NCBI RefSeq assembly: GCF_008727715.1 | Contig: NZ_CP044218.1 | Coordinates: 372,001-436,000, forward strand | Reading direction: 5' to 3' | DNA length: 64,000 nt | Source of the DNA: Mesorhizobium terrae | Lineage (GTDB): Bacteria; Pseudomonadota; Alphaproteobacteria; Rhizobiales; Rhizobiaceae | Shown here: positions 28,161-38,731 of the stretch, piece by piece | How the letters are laid out: each line of letters opens with the position of its first letter | How positions within the stretch are numbered: the stretch's first letter is position 1 | Program-made: the position numbers and the translations under genes | Notes under the pieces: model-generated | Database searches by the model: none | The model's input: the letters and a program-made list of their open reading frames with translations, nothing else | What the model was told of the DNA's origin: nothing

Positions 28161-28912
28161 CGCGTCAGCTCGATGACGAAATCGTAGACGTCGCCGCGGT
28201 ACTTGGTCTGGGTGAATTCGACGATCTGGCCGTCGGCAAGGAAACAGCGGCGCTCCATGATCAACAGACTGGCGTCCTCGGGAATTGCCAGCAGCCGGCG
28301 CTCCTCTTCGCTGGCGGGCTTCGCCTGCATGCGCTGGAGCGCGCGCATCGGACGCGCGCCATTGGCTTCGAGATAATCGTAGAGCGAGGCCTGGATCGCG
28401 AGCGGATCCGGCACGAAGCGCGCCGGCAATGTCGCCGTCTCGATGGCGATGGGGGTGTTGTCGGCGGTGCGCAGACGGGTCAGCCGCACCACCTTCTCGC
28501 CGGCCGAAATGCCCAGCGCCATCATTTCCACCGGCGAAGGCCGCGAAATCACACGCGAAATCCACACGCAACCGGGCTCGAGCCCACGCGAACGCATATC
28601 CTCCGAGAAGCTGGTCATGGTCGCCAGCGACTTCTCCACCCGCGAGGCGACGACGGTCTTGGCGCCCTGGCGTCGGTCGAGCAGGCCGTCGGCGACGAGG
28701 CCGTCGATCGCCTTGCGCACGGTGACGCGCGAAATGCCGAGCGCATCGCAAAGCACGCGCTCGCTGGGAGTGACGGCCCCGCGCTTGAGGCGGGCCGCGC
28801 CAATCGCTTGTTTGAAGGCATCTTCGAGCCGGCGGTAGAGCGGTTCGCCGCTCTCACCCGCCAGTGCAGCAGCCAGAAAATCGAGGATCGCCTGATCGCC
28901 CATCGGAACCAT
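28157..28912 (-). CDS. GntR/HutC-family transcriptional regulator of the nan-like operon
   Basis: The 251-residue protein has a winged helix near residues 45-75 (SERVLCDALGISRVTVRKAI) and a UTRA sensor domain ending VEFTQTKYRGDVYDFVIEL. Members of this group respond to amino-sugar phosphates such as GlcNAc-6-phosphate. ATG 28912 is the chosen start; ATG 28903 is possible. It lies directly upstream of nanE on the same strand, with the same 13-bp sequence on each side of the gene, so control of nanE and itself is likely. Confidence 0.88.
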   Translation of the reverse strand: MVPMGDQAILDFLAAALAGESGEPLYRRLEDAFKQAIGAARLKRGAVTPSERVLCDALGISRVTVRKAIDGLVADGLLDRRQGAKTVVASRVEKSLATMTSFSEDMRSRGLEPGCVWISRVISRPSPVEMMALGISAGEKVVRLTRLRTADNTPIAIETATLPARFVPDPLAIQASLYDYLEANGARPMRALQRMQAKPASEEERRLLAIPEDASLLIMERRCFLADGQIVEFTQTKYRGDVYDFVIELTR

Positions 28913-28954
28913 CCACTTCGAGACAGCACCTTTATGCAGAATTTTTTTCAGGTG

Positions 28955-28967
28955 TTAAACTGGTATT
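28955..28967. promoter_or_regulatory. Candidate GntR operator before the gntR gene
   Basis: TTAAACTGGTATT here is identical to 28146-28158 at the other end of gntR, the same orientation, 43 bases before the regulator's start codon. This fits autoregulation. The rest of the 189-base gap up to 29101 shows no gene and no clear terminator for the aldolase upstream. Confidence 0.55.
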
Positions 28968-29101
28968 GTTCTTATCCGACCGTAATTTGCGAACGGACCG
29001 CGTGAAAGGCACGTGGCCTGCCGAGCTGGCTTCAAGCAAACGGGTGATGGACGTCATGGCGGCGCCGACGAGAATAGCGGCAGCGCCGGCGAACCTGCCC
29101 G

Positions 29102-29785
29102 TCAGCCGCCCCGGGCACGGGCGGCGTCGTTGATGCCTTCGGCATCGGGGGCCAGGCCATAACTCATCTTGCGCATCTGCTCGATCACGCGGGCCATCTC
29201 GTCGTCGGGCAAGACGGGCGGCTCGCCCAGGGTCAGCACCTGGACATACATGCGCGACAGGGTTTCAACCTCGATGGCCAGCCACAGCGCCGCCTCCAGC
29301 GTCGCGCCCAGCGATATCTGGCCGTGCTGGCCGAGCAGGCAGGCAAGCCTCCCCTCAAGCGCCACCAGCGCATGGTCGGACAAGGCCTGCGTGCCGAACG
29401 TCGCGTATTTGGCGCAGCGGATCGTCGAGCCGCCGGCAACGCCGGTCATGTAGTGGAAGGCCGGGATGGTCTTGTAGTGGCAGGCCAGCGTGGTGGCGTA
29501 GACCGAATGGCAATGCAACACGACGTTGATATCGCCGCGCGTCTTCAGGATATCGCGGTGGAAGCGCCATTCCGATGACGGCCGGCGCCCGGCATAGGTG
29601 CCGTCGAAATCCATTTCGACAATGTCTTCGGGCACCATGGTTTCATAAGGCATGCCCGACGGGGTGACGAGAAAGCCGTCACCAGCGCGCAGCGAAAGAT
29701 TGCCGGCCGTGCCCTGGTTGATGCCGGCGGCATTCATCCGACGGCAGATTGCCACCATCTCCTTGCGCAGCGCTGCATCCTTCAT
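29102..29785 (-). CDS. Class II aldolase/adducin-family protein (fuculose-phosphate aldolase-like)
   Basis: This 227-residue zinc aldolase candidate has GTAGNLSLR near the N-terminus, the phosphate-binding TPSGMPYE, the metal-binding HCHSVYATTLA near residue 93 and a further histidine in GQHGQISLG. This is the FucA-type layout, cleaving a ketose 1-phosphate to DHAP and an aldehyde. It is last in the rha gene row, after rhaM. A bifunctional RhaD is already present, so this enzyme may serve fuculose-1-phosphate, another deoxy sugar, or a backup role. Confidence 0.85.
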   Translation of the reverse strand: MKDAALRKEMVAICRRMNAAGINQGTAGNLSLRAGDGFLVTPSGMPYETMVPEDIVEMDFDGTYAGRRPSSEWRFHRDILKTRGDINVVLHCHSVYATTLACHYKTIPAFHYMTGVAGGSTIRCAKYATFGTQALSDHALVALEGRLACLLGQHGQISLGATLEAALWLAIEVETLSRMYVQVLTLGEPPVLPDDEMARVIEQMRKMSYGLAPDAEGINDAARARGG

Positions 29786-29894
29786 CGTATCGGCCTTTCA
29801 TTTTCTGCTGTCGGCACCGGAAAGACTTCGCGGCATCGGCCTTCGTTGTTGTGGTCGCGGCATGCAGGCACCCCGCGGTGGTTTCGACACGCTC

Positions 29895-30213
29895 TCACGC
29901 CATGTGGAAGACGTTGTCGAGCGGCACGACGACGGGCTGATTGCGCGCGTCGTAGAGCATGATGTCGGCCATGAAATCCCACCAGCGGCGGTTGATCTCG
30001 GTCTCGGGCAACTTGTCCATGGTGTTGTTGTCGGCCAGCAAAAGCGTCGCGAAGAGATGGTTGGTTTTCGGGATCGAGCCAGATCGAATAGTCCGAGATG
30101 CCGGCGTCGCGCAGCGCCTTGGCGAGTTCCGGCCAGATCTCGTCATGCCGCTTCTTGTATTCGGCCGCCTGCCCGGGATTGAGCACCATCCGGAAGGCGA
30201 TGCGCTTGGACAT
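29895..30213 (-). pseudogene. rhaM: L-rhamnose mutarotase RhaM, frameshifted
   Basis: Reading from ATG 30213 gives an ordinary mutarotase N-terminus (KKRHDEIWPELAKAL, then SDYSIWLDPE). At 30065-30068, four T on the plus strand (AAAA in the message) shift the frame, and the reading runs on with unrelated sequence to 29782. Removing one base joins the N-terminus to HLFATLLLADNN and RRWWDFMADIM, ending at 29895 with NVFHMA. The repaired protein has 105 residues, the normal RhaM length, and keeps the histidine and the paired tryptophans. It may be a real mutation, slippage-tolerant coding or a sequencing error. RhaM only speeds anomer exchange, so loss would be mild. Confidence 0.88.
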
Positions 30214-30266
30214 GATCAGGCTCCCGATCGAGATTTCGCATACAAAGACACCCCGCGGCCGCCGCG

Positions 30267-31556
30267 TCAGACGATGCCCCCACCGCCAGACGCGACGGCC
30301 GGCCGCTCCACCGCCGCCTTGCGGCGGTAGCCGCTGGCGCGGTAGGCAGCGACGGGGTCGATGGCCCCGCCACGGTTGAAACGAGCCATGGCGAGGATCG
30401 GCTCGACATCGGTGCGGTAGGCGGCTTTCAGCGTCTGCGTGGCCATCAAGGCGTCGTTGCCGTCCTGGAACGCCGCCAGCGCCTTGCGGTCGACCAGCAG
30501 CGCCGCCGCATAGGCGCGCTGCACCTCGACCGCCGACAGCATCAGGCTCTCGATCGGATCGGTGACGTTGTGGCTCTGGTCGAGCATATGCGCGGGGTTG
30601 AACCCGTCGACGCCGGAGAGTTCGGCTTCGACCAGTTCGTTGAAGACGAGAAACAGCCGGTAGGGATCGATCGAACCGGCGTCGAGATCGTCATCGCCAT
30701 ATTTGCTGTCGTTGAAATGAAAGCCGCCCAGTTTGCCGAACTGGATTAGCCTGGACACGATCATCTCGATGTTGACGTTGGGCGCATGGTGACCGAGGTC
30801 GACCAGACAGAAAGCCTTCGGCCCGAGTTCGCGGGCGATGATGTAGTTGGTGCCCCAATCCTGCACGACGGTGGAATAGAAAGCCGGCTCGTACATCTTG
30901 TGTTCGGTGAACAGGCGCCAGTCCGGCGGCAGCTGCGCGTAGATCGCCTTCATCGAATCCAGATAGCGCGTGAAGGCCTGGGCGAAATTCACCTGGCCTG
31001 GAAAGTTGGAGCCGTCGCCGATCCACACCGTCAGCGCCTTCGAACCGATTTCCCTGCCGATCTCGATGCATTCGATGTTGTGGTCGACCGCCTGCCGGCG
31101 AACGGCCGCGTCGGCATGCGACAGCGAGCCGAACTTGTAGGAAAGCTTCTGGTCGGCGGTGTCCGAGAAGGTGTTGGAGTTCATAGCGTCGAAGCCGAGG
31201 CCGAAGCGCGAGGCCGCCTGTTTCAGGCGCCGCGGATCGGCCTTGTCCCACGGAATGTGCAGCGAAACGGTGGGGGTAGCGCGGGTGAGCTGCTGGATGA
31301 CGGCGCAATCCTCGATCTTGTCGAAGACGTCGCGCGGCTCGCCTTCGCCCGGAAAGCGCGCGAAACGCGTGCCGCCGGTGCCGACGCCCCAGGACGGGAT
31401 GGCAACCGCGAAGGCCTCGGCCTTGTCCAAAATTTCGGCGATGGCGATGCCGCGGCGGTCGAGCTGCTCGCCAAGCGCGGCATAATCGGCGCGCAAGGCC
31501 CGCTCACGCGCGGCATTGCTCGCCTCGACCGCATCGGCGTCGATCATCATTTCCAT
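30267..31556 (-). CDS. rhaI: L-rhamnose isomerase, rhizobial type
   Basis: This enzyme converts L-rhamnose to L-rhamnulose in the cytoplasm. The 429-residue protein starts at ATG 31556, five bases after GAGGAGG. It has a xylose-isomerase-like TIM barrel, with WLFTEHKMYEPAFYSTV-type metal region, CLVDLGHHAPNVNIEM and GGFHFNDSKYGDDDLD carrying the Glu, Asp and His metal ligands. It is longer and different from the enterobacterial RhaA, as in Rhizobium and Pseudomonas. A repeat-rich 192-base gap separates it from rhaS. Confidence 0.93.
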   Translation of the reverse strand: MEMMIDADAVEASNAARERALRADYAALGEQLDRRGIAIAEILDKAEAFAVAIPSWGVGTGGTRFARFPGEGEPRDVFDKIEDCAVIQQLTRATPTVSLHIPWDKADPRRLKQAASRFGLGFDAMNSNTFSDTADQKLSYKFGSLSHADAAVRRQAVDHNIECIEIGREIGSKALTVWIGDGSNFPGQVNFAQAFTRYLDSMKAIYAQLPPDWRLFTEHKMYEPAFYSTVVQDWGTNYIIARELGPKAFCLVDLGHHAPNVNIEMIVSRLIQFGKLGGFHFNDSKYGDDDLDAGSIDPYRLFLVFNELVEAELSGVDGFNPAHMLDQSHNVTDPIESLMLSAVEVQRAYAAALLVDRKALAAFQDGNDALMATQTLKAAYRTDVEPILAMARFNRGGAIDPVAAYRASGYRRKAAVERPAVASGGGGIV

Positions 31557-31590
31557 GCCATCCTCCTCGATCACCGCTTGCAGGCCGGTT

Positions 31591-31630
31591 AGAGCGCCGC
31601 GCGTCCAATTGGACGCGCAAAGGACGCTCT
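31591..31630. repeat. Nested palindrome upstream of rhaI
   Basis: AGAGCG (31591-31596) and CGCTCT (31625-31630) flank GCGCGTCCAATTGGACGCGC (31599-31618), a perfect 20-bp palindrome. I recall near-identical blocks between genes of Mesorhizobium and relatives, so it is probably a dispersed repeat rather than an operator. It lies 35 bases before the rhaI start. Confidence 0.65.
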
Positions 31631-31645
31631 GGCACTTTTTATCTG

Positions 31646-31693
31646 CTGCATCGTGCCTACCGAAAATCGATTCCGATTTTCTGGCCGATGCAG
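31646..31693. repeat. Double inverted repeat between rhaS and rhaI
   Basis: The outer arms CTGCATCG (31646-31653) and CGATGCAG (31686-31693) enclose the inner arms GAAAATCG (31662-31669) and CGATTTTC (31674-31681). Together with the preceding palindrome they make one composite element of about 100 bases. The form resembles a rhizobial dispersed intergenic element. Confidence 0.65.
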
Positions 31694-31696
31694 TAA

Positions 31697-31721
31697 CCGC
31701 GCCGGCCTGAAGCCGGCGCGG
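31697..31721 (-). promoter_or_regulatory. Strong hairpin after rhaS
   Basis: CCGCGCCGGC (31697-31706) pairs perfectly with GCCGGCGCGG (31712-31721) over a five-base loop, 27 bases after the rhaS stop. No T run follows in the minus-strand direction. It may stabilise the binding-protein message or reduce transcription into rhaI. Confidence 0.55.
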
Positions 31722-31748
31722 AAGGGGGGCTATCGTCCCCGCTCAACC

Positions 31749-32855
31749 TCAGAAGTCGAAGTTGTTGATGTTGTCCTTGGTGAACACGGTGGGCGCGCCA
31801 AGCAGGATTTCGGAGCCGTTGATAACCGAGAGATCACCCAACTTGCCCGCTTTCACCGAGGTGGCGCCTGCGGCCAAGGTACCGTCGGCCGTCGCGCGCA
31901 GCACATAGGCGGCCGCATAACCGAGATCGACCGGGTTCCACAGCACCACCGACTTCACGCAGCCGGTCGAGACATAGGGCTTCATCGCATTTGGCGTGGC
32001 GAGACCGACCACGGCAACCTTGCCGCACTTCTTGGCCTGGGTGACCGCGTCGGCGGCGGCAGGCGTCGCAACGCTGGTCATGCCGAAGACGCCCTTGAGC
32101 TCATCGCCATATTTGTTGAGCAGCGTGTTGGTCTGGTTGAAGGAGAGGATGTTGTCCTCCTGTGCCTCAACGGTTTCCAGCCACTTCATCTTCGGATGGC
32201 ACTTGGCCTGATAGGCCGCCATTTCGGAAATCCAGCGCGCCTGGTTCGGCGTGGTGAAGGTGGAAGTGACGATGGCGAAGGCACCATCCTCGCCGGCTTC
32301 CTTGGCCATGGAATCGACCATCGCCTTGGCGATGCCGTTGAACTCGGCCTGGTTGACGAACCACTGGCGGGCGTCCGGCGTCGAATTGGCGTCGTAGCCG
32401 ACGACATTGATGCCGGCGGCGAGCGCCTTCTTCAGCACCGGGGCGATGGCGACCGGGTCGTTGGCGGCAAACAGGATGCCGTCGACGCCGGAGGTGATGT
32501 AGTTGTCGATCAGCGTGATCTGGTCGTCGATATTGGCCTTGCTCGGACCGTCGGTCTTGGCCTCCATCGAGCCCATTTCCTTGGCCGCGTCGGCGATGCC
32601 TTTCGACGTGGCGTTGAAGTAGCCGATGCCGACGAGTTTCGGCACATCCACAACTTTCAGCGTCTTGCCCTTGCGGTCCGGCGCATTGGTCGGTTTGCCG
32701 CCATCGTAAGGCTTGGAAGCCACCTTTGCCGGCGTTGCATCGCAGGCGAGAGGGTTGGTCGGCAATTCGTCGCCGCCGGTCCACGGCGACTGGGCATGGC
32801 TGAGGCTTGTCGAGAAGGACAGAGCCAGGAGTGCGGGAAGCACTATTTTACGCAT
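31749..32855 (-). CDS. rhaS: Rhamnose ABC transporter substrate-binding protein RhaS
   Basis: This is a periplasmic binding protein of the type 1 fold, 368 residues from ATG 32855 after GGAGGATGA. The signal peptide is VLPALLALSFSTSLSHA, cut before QSPWTG. The ribose-binding-like pattern includes GVDGILFAANDPVAIAPVL and NVVGYDANSTPDARQWFVNQ. Its order after rhaT-P-Q matches the rhizobial rhamnose importer set. Annotated here as RhaS in the Rhizobium sense, not the E. coli activator of the same name. Confidence 0.92.
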   Translation of the reverse strand: MRKIVLPALLALSFSTSLSHAQSPWTGGDELPTNPLACDATPAKVASKPYDGGKPTNAPDRKGKTLKVVDVPKLVGIGYFNATSKGIADAAKEMGSMEAKTDGPSKANIDDQITLIDNYITSGVDGILFAANDPVAIAPVLKKALAAGINVVGYDANSTPDARQWFVNQAEFNGIAKAMVDSMAKEAGEDGAFAIVTSTFTTPNQARWISEMAAYQAKCHPKMKWLETVEAQEDNILSFNQTNTLLNKYGDELKGVFGMTSVATPAAADAVTQAKKCGKVAVVGLATPNAMKPYVSTGCVKSVVLWNPVDLGYAAAYVLRATADGTLAAGATSVKAGKLGDLSVINGSEILLGAPTVFTKDNINNFDF

Positions 32856-32918
32856 TTCATCCTCCAATTGTTCGTCCGGACACTGATGAGCGGCAGTGAA
32901 GGACGCTTCTCCCTTGTT

Positions 32919-33863
32919 TTATCGAGTGCCGCTCCTCTCGAAGAGGTTGCTGGCGAGGATCGCCAGGATGAGTACCGCGCCGATGAGCATGATGGTGCCG
33001 TCGCCCTTGACGCCGGCGAGCGACAGACCGTTCTTCAACGCCTGGATCAGGCAGAGGCCGATCATGGTGCCGACGACGGTGCCGCGACCGCCGAAGATCG
33101 AGGTGCCGCCAAGCACGACGGCGGTGATGGCATCGAGCTCGATGCCGGTGCCCATATCGGAGCGCGTGGTCGAGACGCGCGACACGAAGATCACCCCGGC
33201 GACGGCGGCGGCGAAACCCGAGGCGGTGTAGAGCGCGAGCTTCGTCCTCTCCACCGAAAGGCCGGAAAACCGGCTGGCGACTTCGTTGGAGCCAATGGCG
33301 TAGACCGTGCGGCCCCAGCGCGTATAGGCCAAGATGATGGAAGCGACGACCGCTGCCGCAGCCAGGATCCAGAGCTGGGTCGGAACGCTCAGCACCTCGC
33401 CCTGACCAAGAACATAGAACCAGTCCGGATAACCGCGAACCGAGCGCGCCTGGCTGATGCCTTCCGCAAGACCACGATAGAGCGCCAATGTCGCCAGCGT
33501 CGCGATCAACGGCGGCACGCCGAAACGGGTGATGATGGCACCATTGACGAAACCGGCCAGCGTGCCGACCGCGATCGCGGCCGCAGCAGCGGCAGGCAGC
33601 GGCATGCCGACATTCTGCCAGAAGACGCCGGTCAGGATCGCGGTCAGCCCAAGGATCGAGCCGACCGAAAGATCGATCCCACCGGTTGCGATGACGAAGG
33701 TCATGGCGATCGCGATCAACCCGATCTCGGTCATCAGCCGGCCCTGGTTGAGCAGGTTGGAGACGGTGAAGAAACGGTCCGACTGGAACGACAAGACGAT
33801 CAGCACGACGACCAGTAGCAAAGCCAGGAACGTTTCGTGACGGATCAGGGATCTGAGGTTCAT
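32919..33863 (-). CDS. rhaQ: Rhamnose ABC transporter permease RhaQ
   Basis: This is an inner-membrane subunit of the CUT2 rhamnose importer, 314 residues from ATG 33863. It has multiple hydrophobic segments, ATGGIDLSVGSILGL and ITAVVLGGTSIFGGRGTVVG, both RbsC hallmarks. It lies ten bases after rhaP and 63 bases before rhaS. Assignment as Q rather than P follows gene order in rhizobial rha loci. Confidence 0.9.
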   Translation of the reverse strand: MNLRSLIRHETFLALLLVVVLIVLSFQSDRFFTVSNLLNQGRLMTEIGLIAIAMTFVIATGGIDLSVGSILGLTAILTGVFWQNVGMPLPAAAAAAIAVGTLAGFVNGAIITRFGVPPLIATLATLALYRGLAEGISQARSVRGYPDWFYVLGQGEVLSVPTQLWILAAAAVVASIILAYTRWGRTVYAIGSNEVASRFSGLSVERTKLALYTASGFAAAVAGVIFVSRVSTTRSDMGTGIELDAITAVVLGGTSIFGGRGTVVGTMIGLCLIQALKNGLSLAGVKGDGTIMLIGAVLILAILASNLFERSGTR

Positions 33864-33873
33864 CCGGCCATCC

Positions 33874-34874
33874 TCATATCCGGCTACGACGGCGCAGCAT
33901 GTCGGCAAGCACGGTTGCCAGGATCAGCAGGCCGATCACCGCGCGCAGCCAATAGGCCGAAACATTGACGAAGATCAGCGCCGAGCCGATCGTGGCGAAC
34001 AGGATCGTTGCCAGCGTCGAACCGATGACGGTTCCGGAGCCACCGAGGATCGACACGCCGCCGATGACGGCGGCGGTGATGACGGTGAGTTCGAGATTGG
34101 GCGGCACGGTGGACTGGATCACCTGCAGCTGCGTGGCGAACAGGATCGTGGCCAGCCCGGCAAAGGCGCCATGGATGACGAACACCGCAACGGTGCGGCG
34201 CTCGACCGGGATGCCGGTGGCGAGCGCTGCTTCCGCATTGCCGCCAATGGCATAGAGCGAACGCCCGAAGGCCGAGAAGCGCATCCACAGGGCGGCGAGA
34301 ACAGTGAGGACGACCATGGTGACGAGCGGGACCGGCAGGCCGAACACATCTTTCTGCGCGATCAGGAAATCGGGTGGCAGGTTGGTGATCCAGGTGCCGC
34401 CGGTCACGCTGATCAAACCGCCGCGCAGGATCGACAGCGCGCCCAACGTCACCACGATGGATGGGATGCGCGCATAGGCGACCAGGACGCCGATGATCGC
34501 GTTGACGGCCATGCCGACCAAGACGGGTGCCAGCCATGCCACCCAGACAGGATAGCCGGCGACGGCAAGCGTGCCGGAAATAGTCGCCAGCACGCCGATG
34601 AGCGCACCTACCGACACGTCGATATGGCCGGTGACGATGACCATTGCCATGCCGATGGCGGCGACGGCGATATAGGCGTTGCCGGAAAAGATCGTGGTCA
34701 GATTGTTGGCGCTGACAAAGCGCGGATTGACCAGCGTCACCACCGCGAACAGCGCGACAATGGCACCGAGCACGACCAGTTCCTGGCCATAGTCCGAGAA
34801 CAGGCGCCTGAGGAACCCGGGTCTCTGCACGCCAGAGACCGGCCGGGTCGGCGGAAGGTCGACGGCGGTTGTCA

Positions 34875-34878
<4 letters not shown>
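33874..34878 (-). CDS. rhaP: Rhamnose ABC transporter permease RhaP
   Basis: This is the partner permease, 334 residues, with an N-terminal cytoplasmic extension of about 30 residues before the first membrane segment. GHIDVSVGALIGV and ITAAVIGGVSILGGSGTVIG are the RbsC-type landmarks. The start overlaps the rhaT stop (ATGATGA), so the two are translationally coupled. RhaP and RhaQ probably form a heterodimeric channel. Confidence 0.9.
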
Positions 34879-36385
<1,507 letters not shown>

Positions 36386-36389
<4 letters not shown>

Positions 36390-37804
36390 GCGCCAACTCC
36401 TGCCACACCATTGGCGCTTCGTAGCTCTGCCCGCGCGGCCGCGCGGGCCCGGTCGGCCAGTTCGCGCCAGCGGTCGCGATAGGTTTCGAGGCCGGATACC
36501 TCGCTTGCCGCGATGGGGACAGTCTCGTCCCGGAACGGCGACCGCCCGAGCGCCTTGAAGGCGAGTGCGGCGGCACCCGTGGCGGAGCCCTCGCTCGTCG
36601 TTGAATGAACGACCGTCTGCCGGTGGCGCAACTGAGCCAACATGGCGGTGAGCAGATCGATCTTGGCCAGACCGCCGTCGACGACAAGCAGATTGTCGGA
36701 ATGGATCAGATCGAGCGACAGGTCCGTCATCATCAGCACATAGAGTGCTGCCACCGCGGCACGTTCCTCTCCTTCCACCTCGCCGCCGACGATGTGGCCC
36801 CTGATCTCAGGAAACGGTCCGCCTGCTGCCCAGGACGGCATGGCGAAGATGCCGCGCGCCATGACACGCTCGACCGCCTCCTGCGAGATCGGCCGATTCC
36901 AGCCGTCGCTGATCAGATCATATTCCCTGCCGCCCATGAAACGCAGCGAAGGCGCCGGTTCGCCGTCGACCGTGACGTTGGCGATCATGTCGCGCTCGCG
37001 GTCGAGGGCGCCCAGCGGACAGTCGAGATTGATGATGATGACCCAGGTGCCGGTCGAGACCAGGGTGAAACCCGTCAGTCCGGTCATGCGGTAGTAGGCG
37101 AGCGCGGCGTTGGAATCGTGCACGCCGTTGTGAACTGAGATCGACCGGCTTGTGCCATCGGCCAGCTCGATCCTGGCCTCGCCGATGACGGCGCCGGCCG
37201 GCGCGATCTCGGAGAATTTCTCGCGCCAGCCCAACCGGTCAACCAGCGAGGAGAAGTCGCGTTTCAAGGGCGCCCATAGCTGGCTATGCGCACCGAGATA
37301 GGACCATTCCGCCAGCGGACGACCGGCGAAGCGCCAGCCCCAATATTGCGGATAGCAGAGGATCGCCTCGGTGGCGGCAAATGTCTGCGGCTCTTCCGTC
37401 GCCAGCCAGTAGATGTGGCGGGCGATGGAAAAACCCAGCGGCAGCCAGGGCGTGTAGGTCTCCGAATAATCCGGCAGCATCGGATCGATGATTTTGGCGG
37501 TCGGCTGCGGGATTTCCTGCTCATAGTCCAGGATCGGGTGCAAAAGCTCGGTGCCGCGCACGAGCGCGAAGGCGCAGCCATGCGCCGAGACCGTCATGCC
37601 GCCAACATCGTGCGCGGCGACGACTTCGGCGAGTTCCGTTCTCATCCAGGAAAACAGGCGATCGTCGTCGAGCACATTGCGTCCGCGAAACGGCTTCCAC
37701 ACCGGCTTGGTGCGCCGCTCATCCAGCAGCGTGCCATCGGGCGCGAACACGAAGAGTTTCGAGTTGGTCTTGCCAAGGTCAAAAACCGCAAGCGCTCCGC
37801 TCAT
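36386..37804 (-). CDS. rhaK: Rhamnulokinase-like sugar kinase RhaK
   Basis: This FGGY-fold kinase of 472 residues phosphorylates L-rhamnulose. In Rhizobium the kinase is also needed for uptake by the ABC importer, as I recall. The N-terminal phosphate loop is LAVFDLGKTNSKLFVF. The adenine side has LLVVDGGLAKIDLLTAMLAQL, and GFTLVSTGTWVIIINL lies near the centre. It is of the rhizobial type, distinct from enterobacterial RhaB. ATG 37804 overlaps the rhaR stop. Confidence 0.9.
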
Positions 37805-38577
37805 GCAAGCCACCCATTCGGGGCGATGCGCAGCGCGATGCCCGCCGCGTCCAGCATCTTGGCGTGCTGGTCCGACAAACCGTCGTCGGTGATCAGCATG
37901 CCGACGCGCGACAAAGGCAGCGCGACATGACGGGCATGGATGGAAAACTTGCGGCTGTCGGCCAGCACGATGACCTGGTCGACATTGTGGCTCAGTTCCT
38001 GGATGGCCCGTACCATCAGCGGATGCGATTCCAGCAGACCGTCGGCACTGACCCCTTGCGCGCCGACAAACAATTTCGACGCGAAGAAATTCGCCGGCTG
38101 CGACGGTGAATAGATCACGCCCGGTTCGCGGTGGAGTTCACCGCCGGCGATGGTCAGGCTGCATTTGCCGTGCTCGCCGAGATAGGCGGCGAGCGGCATG
38201 GAACTGGTGAAGAGACGGATGTTGCGGTCGGCAAGCTTGACGCCGAGGTGATAACAGGTCGAGCCGCCATTGACGATGACGGTGTCGCCATCGACGACCA
38301 GGGTCGCGGCGAGATCGGCGATCTGGCGCTTTGCATCGACGGCAAGGTCGCGATTCTCATCATAGGGACGCGCAAACGCCGGCGCCTGGGCGGAACCGTC
38401 CAACGCGGAGACGCCGCCATAAACCTTGCGCGCTCCGCCGGACAGGTCGATCTTGTCGATGTCGCGCCGCACCGTCGCGGCCGACACGCCGAGACGCTCC
38501 TGCAGCTCGCGCACCGACGCAAAGGGCCGATCACGCAAAAGCTCGATGATCTGCCGCTGGCGGACCAAATCGTTCAA
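37801..38577 (-). CDS. rhaR: DeoR-family rhamnose regulator RhaR
   Basis: This repressor candidate has 258 residues. The N-terminal helix-turn-helix contains VRELQERLGVSAATVRRDID, followed by the DeoR sugar-phosphate domain with VIVNGGSTCYHLGVKLADR and VIVLADSRKFSIHARHV. It is first in the minus-strand rha operon and divergent from rhaD. By analogy with Rhizobium leguminosarum, it represses both units until rhamnose is metabolised. Direct repeats in the shared 229-base promoter region are its likely sites. Confidence 0.9.
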   Translation of the reverse strand: MNDLVRQRQIIELLRDRPFASVRELQERLGVSAATVRRDIDKIDLSGGARKVYGGVSALDGSAQAPAFARPYDENRDLAVDAKRQIADLAATLVVDGDTVIVNGGSTCYHLGVKLADRNIRLFTSSMPLAAYLGEHGKCSLTIAGGELHREPGVIYSPSQPANFFASKLFVGAQGVSADGLLESHPLMVRAIQELSHNVDQVIVLADSRKFSIHARHVALPLSRVGMLITDDGLSDQHAKMLDAAGIALRIAPNGWLA

Positions 38578-38668
38578 GCCAAATCCTCCCGTGACACCAG
38601 AAACTAGGTGTCATGAGCTAAGTTACGCAAAACAGACAATCACGCAAGCGGTTTGTGGAAAATATCAA

Positions 38669-38698
38669 TCATATTGCGCTGCACATACGTCATATTGC
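38669..38698. promoter_or_regulatory. Candidate RhaR operator direct repeats
   Basis: TCATATTGC occurs at 38669-38677 and again at 38690-38698, exactly 21 bases apart, two helical turns. Both copies are followed by a TGCAC. This AT-rich block lies midway between divergent rhaR and rhaD. DeoR-family repressors often use direct repeats on one face of DNA. Binding by RhaR is inferred. Confidence 0.55.
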
Positions 38699-38731
38699 AA
38701 TGCACTGTGATTTAGTTTGATCTTTTGCGAT

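Noticed and set aside
31653..33818. Open frame of 721 codons opposite rhaS and rhaQ
   Set aside because: Same reasoning: it spans two convincing genes and an intergenic repeat, and its product has no domain.
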